Below, in pieces: positions 10,982 to 22,325 of a stretch of 64,000 nt of DNA. A program made the translations under genes and the position numbers. Where the stretch lies: positions 67,077,898 to 67,141,897 of the forward strand of contig OX104123.1 in assembly GCA_944474755.1 (NCBI GenBank), written 5' to 3'. The stretch's first letter is position 1, and each line of letters starts with the position of its first letter. Below the pieces are notes generated by a model. The model was given only the letters and a program-made list of their open reading frames with translations, searched no databases and was not told the origin of the DNA. This DNA is from Limnoperna fortunei (taxonomy: Eukaryota; Mollusca; Bivalvia; Mytilida; Modiolidae).

Positions 10982-11999
10982 CTGTTTAAAAACATGTTAA
11001 TATAAATTAAGATTGATTATGCTGAACACATACTCTTATTACTCTTATTTGGAAAAAAAACCGATTGTTATCGTTACTATTAATTAAATGTTGAAAAAAA
11101 ATTGCCTATCAGACACTTAGTAGACAGTCCTTATATTAAAGTGTATATGTTATGCATTTTCATACTGTTAATACTAGCTAAAATTGGATACATTTTGTGC
11201 CACTAATGACAAGCAGTTTCAGCATCTACCAGGACGTTTAGTCATATCATTTAAAATATAAAAAAAACCTATTTATTTCAGAACTTGAGTAAATAAAACA
11301 GAAAACTCCGTGTGAGACTATTGTTTACGTCTAATTTAAATGAAAGTAATTATTGCATTCATTAATCTTTAGTTCTAATTTTAGTCCATTATCACCGTCA
11401 TAATAACCAAATGTTGTCTGGTTGAGAGAAAGTAGTACAGCTTATTTTGAAACGTCAATATGAATTTTTATTTATTTGTCAACGTCAACAGTCGTAAAAA
11501 CTGTGTGAAAGCTCTTGACTGTGTAATCATATTAATTGGCATAACTAAAAATCATCAATAAGCACTTTATTTGTACCACTGACAGTTTTAAATTATGCTT
11601 CTAGAATGAAAAAAACTAGGAATGATTATGCTCTAAACGATTAAAACCTATTCATTTTTCCAACCAAAATTCCCACTGTTTGTGTAATTATGTTCTAGCA
11701 GTACCCTCTAAGATATTGCTAGACATCTACATTGTTTAAGCTTGGTAAGACTGGAGCGGGATATACTGAACTTCTAGCAGCACCAGAAAATCTTAATTTA
11801 TTTTACAGATGTTTGTGTTACATGTTTATTGTTTATATTGCGGTTGGTTTGTGATTTTTATGCCAGCCAAAACGCTTTAATACTGACTCTGAATTTTGTA
11901 CTTTGATTTCATCTTTTATGTTGGTAATTATTTTTTTTAAATTTTAGTAGGCGTTCAAATAGATACTACATTCACCAAACATTATTCGTTAGATATTTT

Positions 12000-12042
12000 T
12001 GTCTTATTGTGTGTATTGTTCCAGGACGTCTCGAGGACTAGC
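12000..12042 (-). pseudogene. Decayed third copy of the duplicated micro-exon
   Basis: The third block has acceptor ATTTTATTAG followed by a phase-0 start IPASPRD, which aligns with ITSNPED. No GT donor follows at the homologous place and the similarity breaks down. It is probably a dead exon. Confidence 0.4.
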
Positions 12043-12827
12043 AGGTATCTAATAAAATATGTTAATTGGAATTCATAATACTTATACAGAACACAAACAG
12101 TTAAACAACCTAATCGAGTTTAACAAAATGAAAGAGATTTTTTTAGCCTTATTATTATTATTTTTACATTAATTAAATGTTGTATAAAATTCTGCATGTC
12201 AGACTGTTGTTAGAATAGATAGTCCTTATAATAAAGTGTATAAGTAACACATCTTCATACAGTTAATATGTGCTAAAATTTGCTACATTTTGTACCATTA
12301 ATAACAATAAGTTTTCTTTCAGCATCTTACTATTATGTTTGAGATTATATATCAACGTCAGTAAACAGTATGCATTTAGTTATATCAGATAATATTTTAA
12401 GAACACTATTTAGTAATTAACGCACATAAAACTATGCTTGAGACTTATTTGCATATAACGGGATGATGTTTGCAATGGTTTACATAATTTTTAATGATTA
12501 TTTAATATAAACATCATCTTTAGTTTGTTAAAGTTCATGATGAACAATTAAACATAGCAGTACTATTTTTTGGAAATGTCAACTTGAAATGTTTATATTT
12601 ATTATGCTTGCGTTGACAGTTTTAAAAGTAACATGTTAACTGATAAGAAAACAACGCGTCAATAACGATTTTGTTTATGCAATGGACAGTTTGAAGTCAA
12701 CCTTGTATTTAAATCTATATTTGGAAATTAATAACTAGCACCGATTGAACTCTAAATGATATAGAGACGACTTCAATTTTACAACCATTATTTTCCCTCT
12801 TTCTGTAGTGTATGCATAGTTGCTCAC

Positions 12828-12890
12828 CTGGTTCTGCATATTTATACATACGTCGCAATGCAAGTTGGACTGTTGGTCATCTCTTCCTTG
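12828..12890 (-). CDS. Candidate 63-bp phase-0 cytoplasmic exon
   Basis: Minus-strand exon with acceptor CGACTTTTGTAG and donor GTGAGCAAC, phase 0 on both sides, reading QGRDDQQSNLHCDVCINMQN. The strong splice signals and phase match the other tail exons. No domain is recognised. Confidence 0.45.
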
Positions 12891-13109
12891 CTACAAAAGT
12901 CGCATAAAATCAAAATAATACAAATACAGGCAAATAAATCTACCGAATACAAAGAGGCAAAAGTCAAGAAATGATTAAATTCCGGACTGAGACAACCATA
13001 AACAACACGAAACAAAAATCATGAACATAAAAAACAGAAAGTTAATAACCAAAAACCAATAATACATGCAGATGACAAATGAATTTCACATTTCTTTTAT
13101 CTTTTATTA

Positions 13110-13184
13110 CGATTTTCTATCCGAACGGAATTCTTGACGAGAATTGTTGTCCATAAAAATTTACGTTTAGCAGCCCTCGTAGCC
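13110..13184 (-). pseudogene. Possible decayed paralog of the transmembrane exon
   Basis: The minus strand has acceptor GTTGTGTTTTCAG followed by a phase-0 open stretch ATRAAKRKFLWTTILV. The same pattern (small residues, KRK/KRR, start of a hydrophobic helix) opens the exon at 9336-9438. The hydrophobic stretch is soon interrupted by charged residues. This suggests a second, broken copy of the gene core upstream. Confidence 0.3.
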
Positions 13185-13633
13185 TGAAAACACAACTCCA
13201 TCGTTAATGCATCATTAGTAGATGATGTTTTCATGTATTAGCTTCCTAACACTTTTTTTCCATTTTTCTGCCAACAAAAAAAAATGTTGAACTAGAAGTC
13301 ACAGTTTCATGCTGTGGGATCTAAGTCCTTGATTATTCAAACAATTAAATATTATTTTATTTTCCGTAAAAAATGTTATTATTGTATCAATTAATCGCTA
13401 CACGTTTTCGACTCTTAAAATGTACTAATTTTATATATTTTATGTGGACTACATTATTCTGTGTAATAGGTTCTTTTGATGAGCCATACAATATACTGAG
13501 TTAGACTAAACAGTGTTTGATCGATAAGCAATTTATTCTGTGCTCATTGTAGATTTTAGTGACAAACACAAAAAAGATTATTATAAAGTACTATGATTAT
13601 TAAAATGTATTTTATTATTCTTTTTTAACTTAC

Positions 13634-13696
13634 AGATTTCATACTGCCACTGGTTGAGTCTGCACTAGCATGCCTCCCGCTGCATCCATGCTTAAC
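13634..13696 (-). CDS. Candidate 63-bp phase-0 cytoplasmic exon
   Basis: Minus-strand exon with acceptor ATTTTTAAAG and consensus donor GTAAGTT, phase 0 on both ends, reading VKHGCSGRHASADSTSGSMK plus a final serine. It is rich in serine and small residues, consistent with a phosphorylatable cytoplasmic tail. Its length equals that of the exon at 12828-12890, but the sequences are not obviously similar. Confidence 0.48.
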
Positions 13697-13968
13697 CTTT
13701 AAAAATATGTTCTGTAAATATCTTCTTTTTAATAACGCGAAATGGATTAAATCTATAGTTTATCTTTTTTCTAAAAATATTAAAGTTAGGTATAAATCTT
13801 GAATAAATTATTTGTAAATAACACGGAGCAGATGTACACCGTACTGTTAGATTACACGGCCAACAAAAGTAATTAATTATTGGCAGAACCTAAAAGAAAA
13901 TTTGCAACATTTTATGATATTTTTTATCATAAAGACGTAAAGGGTACCATTAACCTTTATAAACGTAC

Positions 13969-14070
13969 TGTATTGATTTTCAAGGAAGCTGATTCATCCA
14001 CATCAGATGTTCGATTCTCAGTCGTAACTTTTTGAGATTCGTTTCTATCATGCTCCGATGATGGTATTCC
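13969..14070 (-). CDS. Candidate 102-bp phase-0 cytoplasmic exon
   Basis: Minus-strand exon with acceptor TTTTACATGTAG and donor GTACGTTT, phase 0 on both ends. Its 34 residues begin GIPSSEHDRNESQKV and continue with TSDVDESASLKINT. It is acidic and polar with no hydrophobic core, like the other tail exons. It lies 272 bp upstream of the 63-bp exon in transcription order. Confidence 0.5.
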
Positions 14071-15250
14071 CTACATGTAAAATGTAAAATGTATAATCAA
14101 TCATAACTGTAGACCTTGCTAAAGTTAATACTTATTTAATTTTTATATATTTAGTATTATTTGTAATATCTAGTTAATGGTGTTGTTAGATAAAACCCCA
14201 CGGTGTTCCAGTGTAAAGTAGCTATCTTAATACGGGTCTTCAAAGTCTAAACCAAACGTAAAAGGTTAGCGATTCAATTGCTATTCATAACCTTCACATG
14301 CACGTCATTTATATGGAAGGATATTACAAAGAGGTATCGAACGGACAAAATGTTTTAAAATACCAGTGTTTTCACTCTTTGATTTCTGTAACAATTATTG
14401 CATAAATATAAACAACTTTTAGTTCATACTTGAATTATCTGTGTACCACTTTTAGCTATTTTTCGCCTAAATCTTTTTTGTTTGACAAACGCAATGAAAA
14501 CCATAACCTTATTGTAAATATATTAATTGATGCAATATCAATGAAGGTAATATCAAAATAACAAACAACAAGGAAACTGTCAAAAAAGACAATGCATAAA
14601 TCAAAGTACAAGAAACCGTCAAACATTATTAGACACTACAACCACAAATATAGCTATAACTACAGCAATGGTCCAGACTTGGTACATAAATTTCAGAAGA
14701 AATGGTGGATTAAACCAGGTTTATGTGAGTTGGTTTGTTCATGAAAATGGTTGGGTATCATTTACCATTAGTCAGTAATAGTAATCAGTATACTCGCTGC
14801 ACGTTCCTGATCAATTGAGAAATATATACACCGTATGCAGGGGAAGATGTAAAATTGCTGAAGAAATGAGTAACATTTATTTATAAATTTGAAATTACAA
14901 TCGTCTCATTTGTCGTAAGTAAATTCGTTTGCTAAAATGACCGCTGTCATAATCGAGGTATAATCTACAAATGAACTAGATGAAGCTGTTTCTGTGGTTT
15001 CTTTGATTTTTGGTTATGCAGGATATAATGATTGAAGCCAATCAGCAAATTCAGGGTATTAATTTAAAGAACATCATCAATATTTCTAGATGTGAAATTA
15101 AAGTACATAGCTTCTGATATCTTCATGTCTTAAATAAGACGTTAAAAAACCAGTTTCATAAAAATACAGGTCCAAATAAGCAAGGAGTGGGGCACAGTTT
15201 GTACCCATTGGAAATCAAATTATCGGCTGAAAAACCTATCCTCCAAAAGT
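14071..15250. other. AT-rich intron-like sequence, nothing recognised
   Basis: No coding, RNA or repeat signature recognised. It lies in the presumed intron between the 17.6 kb and 14.0 kb exons. Confidence 0.5.
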
Positions 15251-15251
15251 T

Positions 15252-15698
15252 AAATACTGTAAACCAATTAATATTCGCGTAAGCAAACTTTCGCGGTTTG
15301 TATTCAATGGACTGATTCGCGGATACAAACTTTCGCGAAACTGAAAAAATAAATAATATGTATAGAAAATGGGCACATAATAAATATTTGAGTTGTCGAT
15401 CTGTTGTCTTCTGTTTTATTTCTTGTCGATAAAAGATAAAAGACAAATAATAAGATTTTAATTAAAACTTAAAAAAGATAACTGTTTTATCAACCGAAGT
15501 TGTCATTGTGAAATCATAGTTTAGTAATTCCAAATAAGTTTTTTCACACAAATTTGATATTTTACAGGACGTTAGTAGTTTCCCCATTCCTTATTCATTT
15601 TCCCAAACATTTTCGCGGATATAAACTTTAGCGTTTGTTACCTCCTCGCGAAATCCGCGAAAGTTTATATCGCGCGAAATTTTATTGGTTTACATTAT
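15252..15698. mobile_element. MITE with TGTAAACCAAT ends and CGCGAAA subterminal repeats
   Basis: The left end reads TGTAAACCAATTAATATTCG and the right end is its inverse (ATTTTATTGGTTTACA). Multiple CGCGAAAG/CTTTCGCG and CGCGGATA motifs cluster inside both ends, leaving ~150 bp of unrelated centre. It has no transposase. A minus-strand open frame (15156-15446) is a by-product of the repeat. Confidence 0.65.
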
Positions 15699-15817
15699 GT
15701 TGTCGATCAAAAAATCTAGCATACTTTAAACCTGTTCTTCGCTGTATCATTATTTGCCTTTTAGTTCTTTAGTAGAAAAAAAAGAATTGTTAAACCTTAA
15801 ACTACATATTTGTAGGG

Positions 15818-16082
15818 GGGCCTCGGTGGCCGAGTGGTTAAGGTAGTTCGCCTACTGATAATCACGTGGTCTGTCAACACTGAGGTTGCGGGTTCGAGTC
15901 TCGCTGCGGGCAGGGTGTACTCGACTCCAATCTTAATTGACAAGGATTGCCAGTTTTCCTACCGAAGGTCGGGGGTTCTCTCCAGGTACTCCGGCTTCCT
16001 CCCCTAATAAAAACTGGACGCCATGAAATAGCTGAAAAATTGCTGAAAGTGGCGTTAAAACATCATTCAAACAAACAAACAA
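15818..16082 (+). mobile_element. tRNA-headed SINE, complete, with 14-bp target duplication
   Basis: The head has an A box (TGGCCGAGTGGTTAAGG) and a B box (GGGTTCGAGTCTC), like a serine/leucine tRNA. A conserved body follows (GTGTACTCGACTCCAATCTT, GGGGGTTCTCTCC, CCGGCTTCCTCC), then GCTGAAAAATTGCTGAAAGT and an (AAAC)n tail. ACATATTTGTAGGG flanks it at 15804-15817 and 16083-16096. The same SINE is at 52394 (+) and 30827 (-). Confidence 0.9.
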
Positions 16083-16194
16083 ACATATTTGTAGGGATAT
16101 GTGGAAGCGAAGGCTTTATTTATGATTTCCGGATTTTAGCTTTTCGTGAGGCAAGGTGGTATAAAGAGTTGAAAAATCAAAGGTGCTAACAGAT

Positions 16195-17040
16195 GAAATT
16201 TTAGATATCGGTCTTGATTTTATATTGTCTTAAGTTCTGTAGAATCCACTTAAGATTGATATTACTATATGAATAAACAGTTTCCCAGTATTTTTGCTGT
16301 CCTTGATCCATTGCAGACAATATTTTAGTCAACCGTTTTGACAACTCTTTGTTAGAGCAAGTAGATAAGCCGTGTAATACCTTTACCTGTAAGGATTTTT
16401 ATGTAATATTGGAATCCAATACAAGTATGGTCAGTCTTCAGACTCTGTGTTGTAATGAATATTCAAATAATTCATGAAGGACTAGGTTTGCCAGGATTTC
16501 TTTTTTGTCAAGTGTGGTACGTTTGTATGTGGAATTACCTTAGTTATCCTTGCTAGCTTTTTAATGAGGCATTCATAAAAATGTGACTAACGCACAAACA
16601 CAATGATGATAGAAGACTTGTCTACAGGGACAACAACATATTTGTTATTGAGGAAAGTGAGGCACCTCATAGCATTCTCGTCTTTGAAGACGGATTAGGT
16701 CGATCGTTAATACAATGTCTAGGATTCTTATTGCGACTTGACCTTATTGTTCTTACGCAGTTAGACAGTGCATCTAGTTTTGGTCTTGTTGCCTTTCTCT
16801 CTTAATCCACTTTCTGGCATAGTCTTCGACTGCATCCATAATAGTTTTGAAATTCAAATTCTACTTTACTGGCTGAAGTTCTCTGAATTAAGGTCCTGGA
16901 GAACTAATCTTTTTGAGATTCTCGTGGTCAATGATGCTCAGATCACCAATAACACATTGACCAGAGGGATTGTCTAAGGAAAGTTAGAACAAGTGCTTTC
17001 GGTAGGTTGCATAAGGTATGATTCAATGTCTGGGCCCTGT
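16195..17040 (-). pseudogene. Penelope-like retroelement relic (N-terminal RT region)
   Basis: The minus strand, read across three frames with stops, gives in order NPSGQCVIGDLSII, FKTIMDAVEDYARKWIKRE, KYVVVPVDKSSIIIVFV and later LSKRLTKILSAMDQGQQKYW. These segments and their order match what I know of the N-terminal part of Penelope-like element reverse transcriptases (Neptune-type). The catalytic RT core and GIY-YIG domain are absent. Frameshifts and stops show long inactivity. It lies immediately beyond the SINE at 15818-16082. Confidence 0.6.
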
Positions 17041-17597
17041 AATGCTTGTATTTAATTGAAAATTTTACGGACAATGGTGTTTGTGTATTTATAAGACACG
17101 ATTGGAGTGGATTGAATTTTGAAACATGAATGAATCTGATCTTCCACTTATGTTCTATTGAGAATATTGCTGGTGTTAACTATCAATTACTTAAGTTTTG
17201 AATTTAATGTGAAGGAACGTTCTATTCTCATTAAAAAGGAGGCACACGTGTTAAAAGACTGAAAGAAGCAAACGTCGCAAATGATGCTTGTCAATCTGTA
17301 TTTCCACGTAAATTGATCTATTCCTCCAACCTCAAATGCATTATTCCAAAGAAGTTTTAAACAGTTGACATGCCTAGAGAAAAGAGCGGTACGAATGTAA
17401 TGTAAACACAGTGATTGTTCAAGATGAGAAAGAAGTCATTATACGTATTTGAGGGAGATTTACACTCCGAATTGTTTTTGATGGTTGGACGTTTGTATTT
17501 TTATGGCTTCTTTTGTATCTAGAATTGGTGTTAAAATTATATTAAAATGACTCATTCATTCACTACATTGCATGCTTAACTGAATAATTACCAATAC

Positions 17598-17769
17598 CTT
17601 AATACCTACAATTGACTTGTAACTGTCATCACTACCACTGTCCGATTTTACACTGACATCACTTTTACTTTCTGACCTTCCAATCGTACAAAAGTATTTC
17701 ACAGATTCGCCAGATGTTGATAAGTTACTGTTGGCAATTGCCTCTTGCAAAACATTAGTGTTTGCATTC
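17598..17769 (-). CDS. Candidate exon: acidic serine-rich N-terminal tail
   Basis: A minus-strand open segment after an acceptor (TTTTAACTCTAG). It enters in phase 2 and can leave in phase 0 at AAG|GTATTG or upstream at ATT|GTAGGT. It encodes QEAIANSNLSTSGESVKYF and then SESKSDVSVKSDSGSDDSYK. The serine/aspartate clusters look like casein-kinase-type sites. Phase-0 exit matches the downstream exons of the Ig/TM gene, and it is the most upstream exon I can assign. The start codon and first exon were not found. It could instead belong to another gene. Confidence 0.4.
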
Positions 17770-20390
17770 CTAGAGTTAAAACAAGGTATTTATTGTAAAT
17801 TTTAATATTGCAGTCTTTATCATTAGCTTTTTTAATGCGTTATTTGCTTTTAAAGCTCTGAATCCTATACCGAGTTAGTATAAGGCGATGTCAATGAAAG
17901 GCTGAAGAAGAAAGCAGAAATCATAATATTTAATCCATAAACATCCTGTATAATCATTACATAAACTTATGACATACCTTACAATAAAAATAAATATTAT
18001 AAACGACACAATATATTTTTTTTATAAAACATCTGTAATTTTTTTTATAAAACATCTGTAATTTTATAGCTGTCTCGTATTTATATATATATAATTGTAT
18101 ATAGTTTATCAGATAGCAGGATAACTCATAATATCACTAATCAAATTGTTTCTTCGAATTGCATTTTCTATATTGCTATTAATCAGTGCATAATAATAGA
18201 CATACAACACTATAAAGGATGCTTGTTTGTTTGATTCAGCAAATGTTCAACTATAATGTGGAGTCCAGTTTGTACTGAACCCCGCCCCCACAACTTTGGG
18301 TAGGAGAACTGCACATCCTTGTAACTTAAAAACTGAACTCGAGTACATCTTACCTGCATAAAGTGACACTCAAACACCATCAGTGATCAATAGTAGAGGA
18401 CTGACTACCTTATACATTCGGCCATAAAGGCCTCGAAAGTATATACGGTATTATTAATTGCACAATGCATATAGCACCTTACTACTATACACAAAACTGT
18501 AAGATATTTCATATTTTATCTTAATCGAAACTTACAATACCTGAATCCTTAACATCAAGTCTATTAATATACTATTGACAATAGAAATGTATAATATTTA
18601 TTGGATAACTTGTTAAATTTAACATATCGAAGGTTTGATTTTTAATTTATTAGATAATTATGATAATATTTTGTTATCACTGGGCATAACAAGATAGTTT
18701 TATATGACATAACTGTCATATTTTCGATATTAAATTTTAACAATTTTATTTTAAATTTTTGTATATCTATTATATATTTTGAAGATATTTTATAAACAAA
18801 CTAAGATTACATATATACTTATATATATATTGACATTGAAAAGTTACTAGAACAACAATGTGAATAAATCGCGTCTGCAAATATTTATTTGTATGTCAAT
18901 TATAAATTCCACCAATAATGGTAGTAGAACCCTTTCCATAATATTTTATAGGTAATTTTTATTGCAATAGGTTATTTATATCACCAACAAGGAAGTATGG
19001 CGTTTAGAAGTATAAATTCAATACTCTCTTGAAATCCTTAGTTTCGTGTTATATACTTTTATTATTTTTAGTATGAAATAGTTGTTAGATTATGAATATT
19101 ACACTTTAAAAGAATTTTAGAAATTGCAAATGTTTTATAAATATATGCATTGTCAATAGTCACCAATTTCATTCCTTCTGTGTTATACTTCAAGTTGCAA
19201 TGTTTGAAAATCATGTTAAGTTAATTCAAAATATGGTAATTTAATTTTTGAAAATGATGAGAGTCAAAACCTACTAATAAGGGACTTTGAGAATTAAACT
19301 TACATTATTCTAATTATTGAAAATATTATCCAAATAAAATACAATCCAGGAAGTGCTATCCTGTGTCCTTCATTTTAATTCTGATATTGTGACAAATAAA
19401 ACAGTTCAATGCACATAATTATGCAGTTAAATGTCATATAATAATAACACAAATGTTCATTCCATTATGTTTTTCGGCAGCACAGGAAGTTTGTGTGCTT
19501 AAATAAAAATATAAATGGAATAACGGCATCGTCATTTTTTGTCTCAAATGAACCTGTAAAGAATTTTATCTTTATGCGCAGTTGTAAAATGCAATCCAAG
19601 TTGATACATGTATATGTATGTTTACACAATTCATTTAAGCTGATGCAGAGAAATGAGTACAGTCGAACTAAAGGAATTGATAAGCTCACATTTAGCAAAC
19701 TTTAATATTAGCAATTACTTCAATACAATATTGGGGTCTTTATTTTAATTGCATGATAATATAATAATGTTACCTGTGATATGTTTTTATGTATATTTTT
19801 TGTCATATCAGCAATAATATTGGTTGAATTGTATGAAGATATATTAGTTTCCATTAAATTTGAATTACATTTAGGCAAATTTTGTTTTTAACTTCTAATC
19901 TCTCTTATTTATATTAATTGCAAAATCCATACTCCTTGAACTAATCTTATGTTGTGTCATCATCTTGCGTATGTCTGTGGTTATTCAGTTTTACATATCC
20001 TCTTGGACTTGGACATGTTTATGTCATTGAAATATATATGGTAATTACAGAAACAGTTTGTTGAATATAAACAAATTTTATTCAGAATACCTCTCACATT
20101 TCTTGATTTAACCATATATTTTTAAACCACAATGCCAGTGACAAGTTTTTCGCTCGTACAAATATCGTCAGTTTGAAATACTTGTATAGAAATAGTTTGA
20201 AACAATTCTTTTTGATAACATTATTTCCTGATTTATCTCTAAGTCGGCATTTTTTTATATGTCCAAAGATTTGAACCTCGAACAGTTGTGAACACGTCGC
20301 AAGAAATCTTATTACGAAAATAATCAATGGATTCGGATAAGAAATGAATCAGTATATTCCGATCAATAACGTCTGTAATTTTTACCTTTA
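17770..20390. other. Very AT-rich spacer with one decayed SINE
   Basis: Apart from a degraded minus-strand tRNA-SINE copy (~18230-18440), this stretch has no supported feature. Short ORFs at 19465-19705 overlap on both strands and show no domain. Confidence 0.5.
18230..18440 (-). mobile_element. Decayed tRNA-headed SINE (minus)
   Basis: Reverse-strand remnants of the SINE occur in the right order: GGCCT near 18440, GTAGTCAGTCC, TGATCA, GTGTCAC, then GAGTTCAG, and CAAACAAACA at the tail end (18227). The A and B boxes are destroyed. Confidence 0.5.
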
Positions 20391-20406
20391 CCTCACATTA
20401 TTCATT

Positions 20407-20484
20407 GTTAACTTGTTCCCGTCCTGAATATAGCTGAAATACTGCTCGCTGGACGTAAAGCAAACATCCAATCAATCAATCAAT
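20407..20484 (+). mobile_element. 5'-truncated retroposon tail with 13-14-bp target duplication
   Basis: A 78-bp insertion carrying CCCGTCCTGAATATAGCTGA, ATACTGCTCGC and an (AATC)n tail. CACATTATTCATT flanks it at 20394-20406 and 20485-20497. The same 3' end, including GTTAACTTGTTCCCGTCC, ends the larger insertion at 33616-34033. Confidence 0.85.
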
Positions 20485-20499
20485 CACATTATTCATTTA

Positions 20500-22048
20500 A
20501 TAGTTAATATTTTGTTTTGTTATTAGAATATTCTCGCTTTTAACTTGTCATTCATTGTTAAGTTTACCGTGGCATATTGTACTAATATTAGAGACATTTC
20601 AATTTCTAGTCCTTTCTTTCGTCAACCAGTATTTTATAGCCAATTAAGTTTTCTTAGAGCATTTAATGATTTAACAGCGCCGAAGTAGTGATTTGGTGAA
20701 TCCTTTTCGGTCGTTTGTACAACTAAATATGACAAAGAACAACCAAAACAATGTCAGTTCGAGTACCATAACTATTTTTATTTGCTTGCACATTATGCAC
20801 GTGTATTATGTTTATTGCTTGGATGGATAGATTAATTGTTATATAGCATTATATTCTTTTATACAAAACGAATCAAGCACTTTTAAACGTTTGACTCCTA
20901 AAACAAGATCAGATCACTGAAAGCTAATTTAAAATACGTAAATATTTCATAGGTCCTTAAGTACAATACACGGAAGTATTGTGGTAATTAATCGATTAAA
21001 TCGTACACGTAGATATGTCAAATAGCTATTGAAATTAAGCCAAAAATTATTAATTGACAGTAAGATCGTACATGTTTTAGGTTCTATTGACGTAACGTAT
21101 TCAGTATATTAGGCAATACTGAAATAAAATGATATTTTTTGTCAATTTTTATCACCTTGTGATTATACATTAAAAAAAATATTTACATACTTATTATACA
21201 AATTTAAGTTCGCTGCATATTTGTAATGAATTGAAATAAAATAGTCAAAAATGTGCACACTATTTCATATCGTTCACTGTATGAACCCTCATCCTCATAA
21301 GTCAGGGTATCTGTGTCCACGCTTGCACATTAAACCCTGACATATTTAGTTAAGAAATTCCTGGGCTAAAAGATTTTATATGACATCATAACAAAAAATA
21401 TCAACCAATCAAATTACTTGAAAGAAACCAGTGTGTGGCGGTAGAATACATAAAACATATCGGAGTGGAATATCTTTAAACCAATTCGTTTAAGAAGACG
21501 AGTTTTTGATAGGCTACATTCAGATATAAGAGACAATAAAACATAGTTACACCCCTGAGGTTTCGTCCCTATATTCCTCATGGTTTCGTTGACAAGTGGG
21601 AACACAGAAAACCAGACTTGTGTGGATGACAATTCCTCAAGCAATGGTATATCTTCGCGGGATTATATGATAGTCTAGGGTTGACAAGCGGATCAACACG
21701 TAAATGTCGTGTTTTATTCCGAATGTATTAAGCACAAAAAATAGCATGAACCTCAATTGATCAGTAGTTTGAACACCAAGTCAGTGAACAGTTATAATTT
21801 ATCAATTATAAGGAACATTGTTATTGTTATTCTACTATCAACTTTAATTTTTTTTTATGTCTAAAATCTCATACACAGAGACACAGAGACATTGATCAAG
21901 GAAGAAAGAATATTTTGTGTTAAGTGACAGATTTGTCAGAGTTCTATTATAAACATTGAAATGTTCTTTACAGAACACATATAATTACAAATATAACGTA
22001 GCATGTTTAAATCATGCATAAAGATTAAGACTGAAACAGAAGATAGCT

Positions 22049-22085
<37 letters not shown>

Positions 22086-22320
22086 AATCTACTAATTTTT
22101 AGATTTTCAGGAAGGATACAACAATTTTAGGTGACTGAAATTAGCAGAAGTATTTACATGAACACGAGTTCCAATATGTATATGCTGGATAAAAAAAGGT
22201 CTTTAAAAACAACCATGGGATCTTCAGATTTATGATACACGGTGATACACGTTGACTAAATTTGTATTCTGAAGTGCCAGGTTTTGCTTATATAGCAAAT
22301 TAAAACCGAGTGATTTGTTG
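20500..22320. other. AT-rich spacer, nothing firmly recognised
   Basis: It contains a (TA)n tract at ~22050-22080 and an uncharacterised minus-strand open frame (21414-21644, 76 residues, QVWFSVFPLVNETMRNIG) with no recognised domain and no clear splice context. Confidence 0.45.
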
Positions 22321-22325
22321 AGAAT

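Larger units (their letters stand above)
10380..12110 (-). repeat. Three tandem-duplicated exon+intron blocks
   Basis: Blocks at ~10380-10690, ~10755-11060 and ~11800-12110 align: GGACAGGTGCTT/GACAGGTGCTTG, TACACGACTCTGTAATATT (two copies), TAGGCGTTCAAA (all three), then a micro-exon, then an ACAGAACACA-type segment. The first two are close; the third is diverged. Each block carries one micro-exon, so this is exon duplication by segmental repeat. Confidence 0.7.

Noticed and set aside
15818..15915. Functional tRNA-Ser/Leu gene (also at 52394 and 30995-31092)
   Set aside because: A and B boxes are present, but the sequence continues into a conserved SINE body and A-rich tail with target duplications, and the cloverleaf is not kept. 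These are SINEs.
19465..19705. Genes on both strands at 19.5 kb
   Set aside because: Mutually overlapping short ORFs in AT-rich DNA with no splice signals or domain patterns.
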